From: Candidatus Woesearchaeota archaeon CG11_big_fil_rev_8_21_14_0_20_43_8 | Lineage (GTDB): Archaea > Nanobdellota > Nanobdellia > Woesearchaeales > CG08-08-20-14 | Reading direction: 5' to 3' | NCBI GenBank assembly: GCA_002762705.1 | Contig: PCVE01000054.1 | Span: 1-17,179, forward strand | DNA length: 17,179 nucleotides | Program-made: the position numbers and the translations under genes | The notes under the pieces: generated by a model | The model's database searches: none | The model's input: the letters and a program-made list of their open reading frames with translations, nothing else | What the model was told of the DNA's origin: nothing | In this document: one piece after another, positions 13,215 through 17,179 of the stretch | How positions within the stretch are numbered: position 1 is the stretch's first letter | Layout of the letters: each line of letters starts with the position of its first letter

Positions 13215-14605
13215 CACAAGACTTCTTCAAGCGACTGTCTCTCAAGGATCTTCTTTGCGTTCTCGATGAATGCGACTTCATGCTCGGTCTTTATCATGCC
13301 ACCAGCCACTTGTTTATGACCACTGCACTCTCCATCCAATGGCCGGATTATGGCATCAAGCAGCTCTGATACATCTATCCCGCATGATCCGCACAGACGT
13401 GCAGAGACTTTAGTCGTCAATTCATCTGTCCTTGCCATAGCTATTATGATAGTGCCTTTCAGATAATCCCTTGTCTTCGCAAGGATAGAGCAAAATGAGC
13501 TGATAAGTGTCGGCCTTATGTTCTCTTCAGCATTTATAATCAGATAATTCTCGCCCCTTAGATGAGTGTTTCCATCAAACCATGAAAGATTCTTACCAAG
13601 TATCTTTTTATAATCCATCTGCAGATGGATCGCGCTCGCTTTCATCTTCTTGTTTCCAAGACAAGCACCCACTCCAATGCTTGGCTGTGACATCTTGCAG
13701 CATGAATCAAGGATTGTCGCGAATTCCCTAAGGTCGCGATATGGACTTTGCTGAGTCTCGCCAAGCAAAGTATAGATATTTCCAAAGATCAGGTTTTCAT
13801 CATGCTCTCCAGGGATACGTCTTAATATCGCATCGACAAGCCTTTTGAGTTCATCGTCAGCTAGATGTATCATCTTTTTCCAGCTGTTCCCGATCTTAGG
13901 GTTTATCCTGGTCTCCTTAAGAAGCATCAATGCACCTTTCTCTGATCCAGACACACCTGGAATCAATGGCGCAGAAGAGTTCTCCAAAACTTCATAGAGA
14001 GGTTTTGTGTTGATGCCAAACAGACGTAATCCTTCAGATACTTGCATCGATCTTTCATCTATTGCCATGTCAAGTATCTCTTTATTGATGCTGGAGAAAC
14101 CGCCATTCTCCTGAGCATCTCCTATAGCGCCGACAAGCGCGAGGTATGCCATTGACACATTGTTCTTATTCATCGCATTTGCGAAAAGAAATGCTATTCC
14201 AGCAGAAGAGATATCGATTGAACCATCAAAATCATGGAGATGAGGATTGATATGCACAAAATTATCAACGACAAAAAAATCATTCACTTGCTGATGATCA
14301 AATATAAATATCTTCTTTCCCGGAAGATTCGATGAGATCTGCTTCAGATATGCCGATCCAAGATCGCAGAATACAAATGCGCCAAATCCACTGTCAAGCT
14401 GTCTTGCTAACATCTCTTCAGTGAGTGAATTGACGACAGAAAGGGTATATTGCCTTCTTTCTTTTAGGAATGCCTTGACAAGTATGGCGCTTGCGCTGAT
14501 GCCGTCGGCACTATTAAGAGAGATTATTTTTATCGGGATATCTTTTGGTATCTCTTTGAAACATGATGCAGCGTCTTGTATTGATCTATGGAAGGTTTCA
14601 TGCAT
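13211..14605 (-). CDS. DHH-family RecJ/GAN-like protein with degenerate catalytic motifs
   Basis: The ATG at 14605 gives 464 residues (MHETFHRSIQDAAS); TTG and GTG codons just upstream at 14611 and 14608 are in frame. The fold follows archaeal RecJ/GAN proteins: motif I region LNSADGISASAIL (30-42), FCDLGS with D81, DHQQ (103-106), NPHLHDFDGS (120-129), GDAQENGG (162-169) and DHHA1-type SGHKQVAGG (428-436). Family enzymes are metal-dependent single-strand nucleases. Here the usual D-A-D-G is S-A-D-G and D-H-H is D-H-Q, so metal binding is probably impaired, as in Cdc45-type paralogues that support the replicative helicase with GINS. Its location after the S15 gene is a conserved archaeal arrangement for this family. 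Confidence 0.88.
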   Translation of the reverse strand: MHETFHRSIQDAASCFKEIPKDIPIKIISLNSADGISASAILVKAFLKERRQYTLSVVNSLTEEMLARQLDSGFGAFVFCDLGSAYLKQISSNLPGKKIFIFDHQQVNDFFVVDNFVHINPHLHDFDGSIDISSAGIAFLFANAMNKNNVSMAYLALVGAIGDAQENGGFSSINKEILDMAIDERSMQVSEGLRLFGINTKPLYEVLENSSAPLIPGVSGSEKGALMLLKETRINPKIGNSWKKMIHLADDELKRLVDAILRRIPGEHDENLIFGNIYTLLGETQQSPYRDLREFATILDSCCKMSQPSIGVGACLGNKKMKASAIHLQMDYKKILGKNLSWFDGNTHLRGENYLIINAEENIRPTLISSFCSILAKTRDYLKGTIIIAMARTDELTTKVSARLCGSCGIDVSELLDAIIRPLDGECSGHKQVAGGMIKTEHEVAFIENAKKILERQSLEEVLC

Positions 14606-14628
14606 CACCAATTTTTTTCATACCCCTG

Positions 14629-14657
14629 TAGAACTGTCCAAAGATATCTAGAGGGGT
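14629..14657. promoter_or_regulatory. Imperfect inverted repeat in the DHH gene leader
   Basis: ACCCCTGTAG (14630-14639) and CTAGAGGGGT (14648-14657) form a 10-bp inverted repeat with two mismatches. It lies between the likely TATA box (minus strand CTTATAAAAA, about 14661-14670) and the start codon, so it could be an operator or a hairpin in the short mRNA leader. Confidence 0.4.
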
Positions 14658-14722
14658 GTTTTTTATAAGTGTTTATCTCCCAAGAAATAGATTTTCATAT
14701 GGTATGTATTAGAATGAATATA

Positions 14723-14754
14723 TCAAAAAAAGTAAAATCAAAAAAAGTAAAAAT
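14723..14754 (-). terminator. Tandem T-tract terminator of the S15 gene
   Basis: Two exact adjacent copies of a 15-bp unit (TCAAAAAAAGTAAAA on the plus strand) give the minus-strand transcript runs of 5, 7, 4 and 7 T just after the S15 stop codon. Archaeal transcription ends at such T tracts without a hairpin. The following DHH gene has its own TATA box. Confidence 0.65.
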
Positions 14755-14760
14755 AATTAT

Positions 14761-15216
14761 TTACTCTAAGTAGAATCTTGAGTTCTCTGGCCTGTATTTC
14801 CATGACGGAGCAAGCCTTCCACTTCTCTTGTAGTACTTAACGAGTCTGTTGATCTTCGACTCAGTCAGCTTAAGACCTCTCTTCGCGGTCTGGTCTTGTC
14901 TGTTTTCTTCACGATGTTTCCTTATCATGACGCTTTTCCTGATGAGAGCGAGAAGATCATCTGGGAGCTCTTTCTCAAGCTTCTTGGCTTTTAAGATTAC
15001 TCCGATCTTCTTCTTTGTGATAAGTTTGACGTCAGGGATACCGTATATATCCCTCATGTGCAATCCGATCTCGCTTGCAGTCGCTCCTTCTTTTCCAAGT
15101 TTCGCGACAAGTATCTCTACTTCCTTTGGCTTATATCGTACCCAACTAGGTAATGTTTTCACAGAAGGTCGTTTACTGCCTGATTTTCCCCGTTTTCGGG
15201 AGTGCATTCTTGCCAT
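14761..15216 (-). CDS. rps15: 30S ribosomal protein S15 (uS15, archaeal type)
   Basis: The 151-residue protein starts MARMHSRKRGKSGSKRP, the characteristic archaeal/eukaryal S15 (S13e) start, and continues with the N-terminal extension (PSWVRYKPKEVEILVAKLGK), the GIPDVKLITKKK segment and the S15 core ending SWKYRPENSRFYLE. It binds the central domain of 16S rRNA (helices 20-22). ATG 15216 is chosen over ATG 15222 because it matches the family start and stands 7 nt after GGAGG; the upstream ATG would abut the Shine-Dalgarno. It lies upstream of the DHH gene on the same strand, a known archaeal neighbourhood. Confidence 0.97.
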   Translation of the reverse strand: MARMHSRKRGKSGSKRPSVKTLPSWVRYKPKEVEILVAKLGKEGATASEIGLHMRDIYGIPDVKLITKKKIGVILKAKKLEKELPDDLLALIRKSVMIRKHREENRQDQTAKRGLKLTESKINRLVKYYKRSGRLAPSWKYRPENSRFYLE

Positions 15217-15287
15217 TTTCATTCCTCCGGCCTCAGCAAGCCTTCATAGACCGGCTGATCCCTTGAATACTGCTAGGAAAGAGAGTT

Positions 15288-15299
15288 GGTTTATAAACC
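15288..15299. promoter_or_regulatory. Palindromic TATA box of the S15 gene
   Basis: GGTTTATAAACC is a perfect 12-bp palindrome containing the TATA box. On the minus strand it predicts a start near 15265, giving a leader of about 50 nt that can form GGC/GCC-type stems before GGAGG. A C-rich tract precedes it at 15340-15314. Confidence 0.6.
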
Positions 15300-15412
15300 T
15301 TGCGGAATAATTAGGGTGTGGATCTTGGCTCTGGGGTGAGAGGTATGAGGTATGACCTGCTAACACATAGGCCAAAAGAAGAGACTTCAAGTACCGAGAT
15401 CTCAATGATACT

Positions 15413-17179
15413 CTACCTGAGCTTGACACTCATGTTGATCATGCCGCGCTTCTCTCCGCTTCTGAAGCGGCCGTTGTTTGTGACAAGTATCTGATATAAT
15501 CCAAGATTCAAGGTCTTTGCTGTACTGAAATAGATCTTGTCATAATCAAGTGTCAAGCCGATCACTTGGGTATCTTTGCCATCTGGATCACCGAATGATG
15601 GTTCTGAAGAATCAAGCAGCATGCCTTTCCTTAGAAGCTCATCCACATCATCGAGCTGTTTCCTGCCGTCTGGATCTGTCAGGAAGATGTAGCCATTCTT
15701 GCCTACTTGTCCGCCAAGCCTCAAGGGAGATGAAGTCCTGTTCGAGCGTCCAAGTATCGTCTCTGTCCCGAACCCAAGGACACCATTTGGATTATATCCA
15801 TACACAATATGGTCGATCGTCTTCTTGTTCGCTATCGTCCCCATGAATTCCATGAAGAATCGTGCTATCGAGACGATGAAAGAATTTCCTGCAGTCGCAG
15901 TATCGATATCAAGTTCGATGGAATGAATCCCTTCAGAATCAGGACATAGATAATAGAATTGGTATTGTCCTAGCCCAGTCTCTTTTAAGCTGAATGCTGG
16001 AAAATCGAGACCATCTATCTTCATGCTCGCCCGTTCATTTGTTATTCCGCTTATCGGGTTCATACCGACATCATACAAAGTGCCGCTCACATTGCAAAGA
16101 TTATTTGCGTAGTTCTTATTGCTGACCTTGAAATTCGCTATGCTGTTGACTTGTATCGAAGTGCTTATCAAGAAACTTTCTGTAGATGTCTGATTCACAT
16201 TCCCTATCGAGTCAGTGCATCTGAACAACACAGTATAATCGCTCTCATCTAGAAAATCACGGCTAGTCTCATGATAATACTGGCCAGTGTAGTCGAACGG
16301 ATAAGAATAAGTCCCATTTATCAGCATGACACAATCACTTGGTTCGTCTGTCTGCGCTATGAAGACAGGAGTAATCGTGGCGAAGACAGATCCTGGTCTT
16401 GGGCTCATCATAGTGATCGAAGGTGGGATCTGATCTATCTCCTGTTTCACCTGATTCGACCATGTGCTGTTGATATCAGCGCCATTTAATGATCGTACCG
16501 AACCATACCATGTGCCGTTGGCAGGCATCGATGCGATCGCGGAAGTGACATTTCCTACCCATTGCTCAAATTCCGGAGAGGAAAAATCCAGGTCATCATC
16601 GACCCTGAGATAATATCCCTTCACTCCACTTGCGAAGTCGATGGATTCAGTCCACGTGAAAGTGATATCAGGACTGCTGACTGTGTTTGACATAGTGTAC
16701 ATCTGCGGCGTGGATGCGGGAGTGGTATCTATCATCAGACGATAATGCGAAGATGGTCCCCAATTGCCCGCATTATCGACCGCAATGACATGGAACCAGT
16801 AGCCACCGTCGCCAAGATAATTATAATCTACCCAAGCATCTTCATGGAACTCTTGATCGCCCACGTGGCTCAGCTTTATCACATCCATCTGCTCAAACCC
16901 TGGATCGAGATCATAACCTGCTGTGATGATGCTATCTTTGCTGTTGACAACAATGCCCTCTAATCCATCTGCGTCGACTGAAGGATCGCCAGTCCAGTTC
17001 CACAAGAACACTCCGTCCTGATCCAGCTTAATCACTTGCTGCTTGTAATCATCGACTCCACCCATATCAGACATTCCGACAGCGATGATATTATCACGAC
17101 TATCGATATCAACATCATATAACTCATCCCAAAGCGCAGTCGGATTGAATGTCAAGTTCCAGATATGATTGCCATCATC
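15413..17179 (-). CDS. Large secreted/cell-surface protein with propeller-like and Fn3-like domains (5' end outside window)
   Basis: The frame is open from the window edge at 17179 to a TAG at 15413 (588 residues seen; the N-terminus is missing). It starts with two beta-propeller-like repeats (DSRDNIIAVG then VIKLDQDGVFLWN; NSKDSIITAGYD then DVIKLS), like SBBP/PQQ-type repeats. Ig/Fn3-like segments follow (FHVIAVDNAGNWGPSSHYRL, IDTTPASTP, IDQIPPSITMMSPRPGSVF, TDSIGNVNQTS), then a C-terminal domain ending KRGMINMSVKLR. There are about nine N-x-S/T sequons and few cysteines. No C-terminal membrane anchor is seen. A role in adhesion or surface layer is inferred from architecture. Confidence 0.9.
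   Translation of the reverse strand, partial: DDGNHIWNLTFNPTALWDELYDVDIDSRDNIIAVGMSDMGGVDDYKQQVIKLDQDGVFLWNWTGDPSVDADGLEGIVVNSKDSIITAGYDLDPGFEQMDVIKLSHVGDQEFHEDAWVDYNYLGDGGYWFHVIAVDNAGNWGPSSHYRLMIDTTPASTPQMYTMSNTVSSPDITFTWTESIDFASGVKGYYLRVDDDLDFSSPEFEQWVGNVTSAIASMPANGTWYGSVRSLNGADINSTWSNQVKQEIDQIPPSITMMSPRPGSVFATITPVFIAQTDEPSDCVMLINGTYSYPFDYTGQYYHETSRDFLDESDYTVLFRCTDSIGNVNQTSTESFLISTSIQVNSIANFKVSNKNYANNLCNVSGTLYDVGMNPISGITNERASMKIDGLDFPAFSLKETGLGQYQFYYLCPDSEGIHSIELDIDTATAGNSFIVSIARFFMEFMGTIANKKTIDHIVYGYNPNGVLGFGTETILGRSNRTSSPLRLGGQVGKNGYIFLTDPDGRKQLDDVDELLRKGMLLDSSEPSFGDPDGKDTQVIGLTLDYDKIYFSTAKTLNLGLYQILVTNNGRFRSGEKRGMINMSVKLR

Noticed and set aside
14849..15310. 153-codon plus-strand ORF
   Set aside because: It is the antisense shadow of the S15 gene and its leader.

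Overview
The window comes from an archaeon. The evidence is archaeal-type ribosomal protein uS15, archease, an Lhr-type helicase, a RecJ/GAN-like DHH protein beside the S15 gene, prepilin-like secreted proteins, TATA boxes about 25-29 bp upstream of several start codons (leaderless mRNAs), and tRNA introns with bulge-helix-bulge splice motifs. Small unrecognised membrane and surface proteins and compact convergent genes suggest a DPANN-like lineage, but that placement is inference.

Layout. 1-1364 (-): 5' part of a membrane-anchored surface protein with a Kazal-like domain and Cys-rich repeats, cut by the window edge. 1687-2181 (+): tRNA-Val(GAC) with a canonical 37/38 intron, duplicated fragments of tRNA ends, then tRNA-Ser(GCT) split in its T-loop by a 74-nt intron. 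2210-4335 (+): a small, possibly frameshifted ORF, a coiled-coil membrane protein, a coiled-coil protein and a Cys-rich YkgJ-like protein. 4374-4854: five 101-bp tandem repeats abutting the 3' end of tRNA-Phe(GAA), each carrying a copy of the tRNA terminus. 5183-7273 (+): two prepilin-like proteins and archease. 7270-10158 (-): Lhr-type helicase. 10190-10450: structured intergenic region, possible ncRNA. 10485-11966 (+): polytopic membrane protein. 12191-13214 (+): winged-helix regulator and RNase Z-like metallo-beta-lactamase protein. 13211-15216 (-): DHH protein and S15. 15413-17179 (-): C-terminal part of a large propeller/Fn3-like surface protein, cut by the window edge.

How the parts relate. 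RNA processing is one theme: three tRNA genes (two with introns), archease (cofactor of the tRNA ligase RtcB) and an RNase Z-like protein. Cell surface is another: Kazal/Cys-repeat protein, prepilin-like pair, adhesin-like protein. DNA replication and repair is a third: Lhr helicase, and a DHH protein with degenerate catalytic motifs that looks like a Cdc45/GAN-type paralogue.

The most unusual elements are the 101-bp tRNA-end array at tRNA-Phe, the T-loop intron of tRNA-Ser, and the separate cluster of duplicated tRNA ends downstream of tRNA-Val. I found no recognisable integrase, transposase or CRISPR array.
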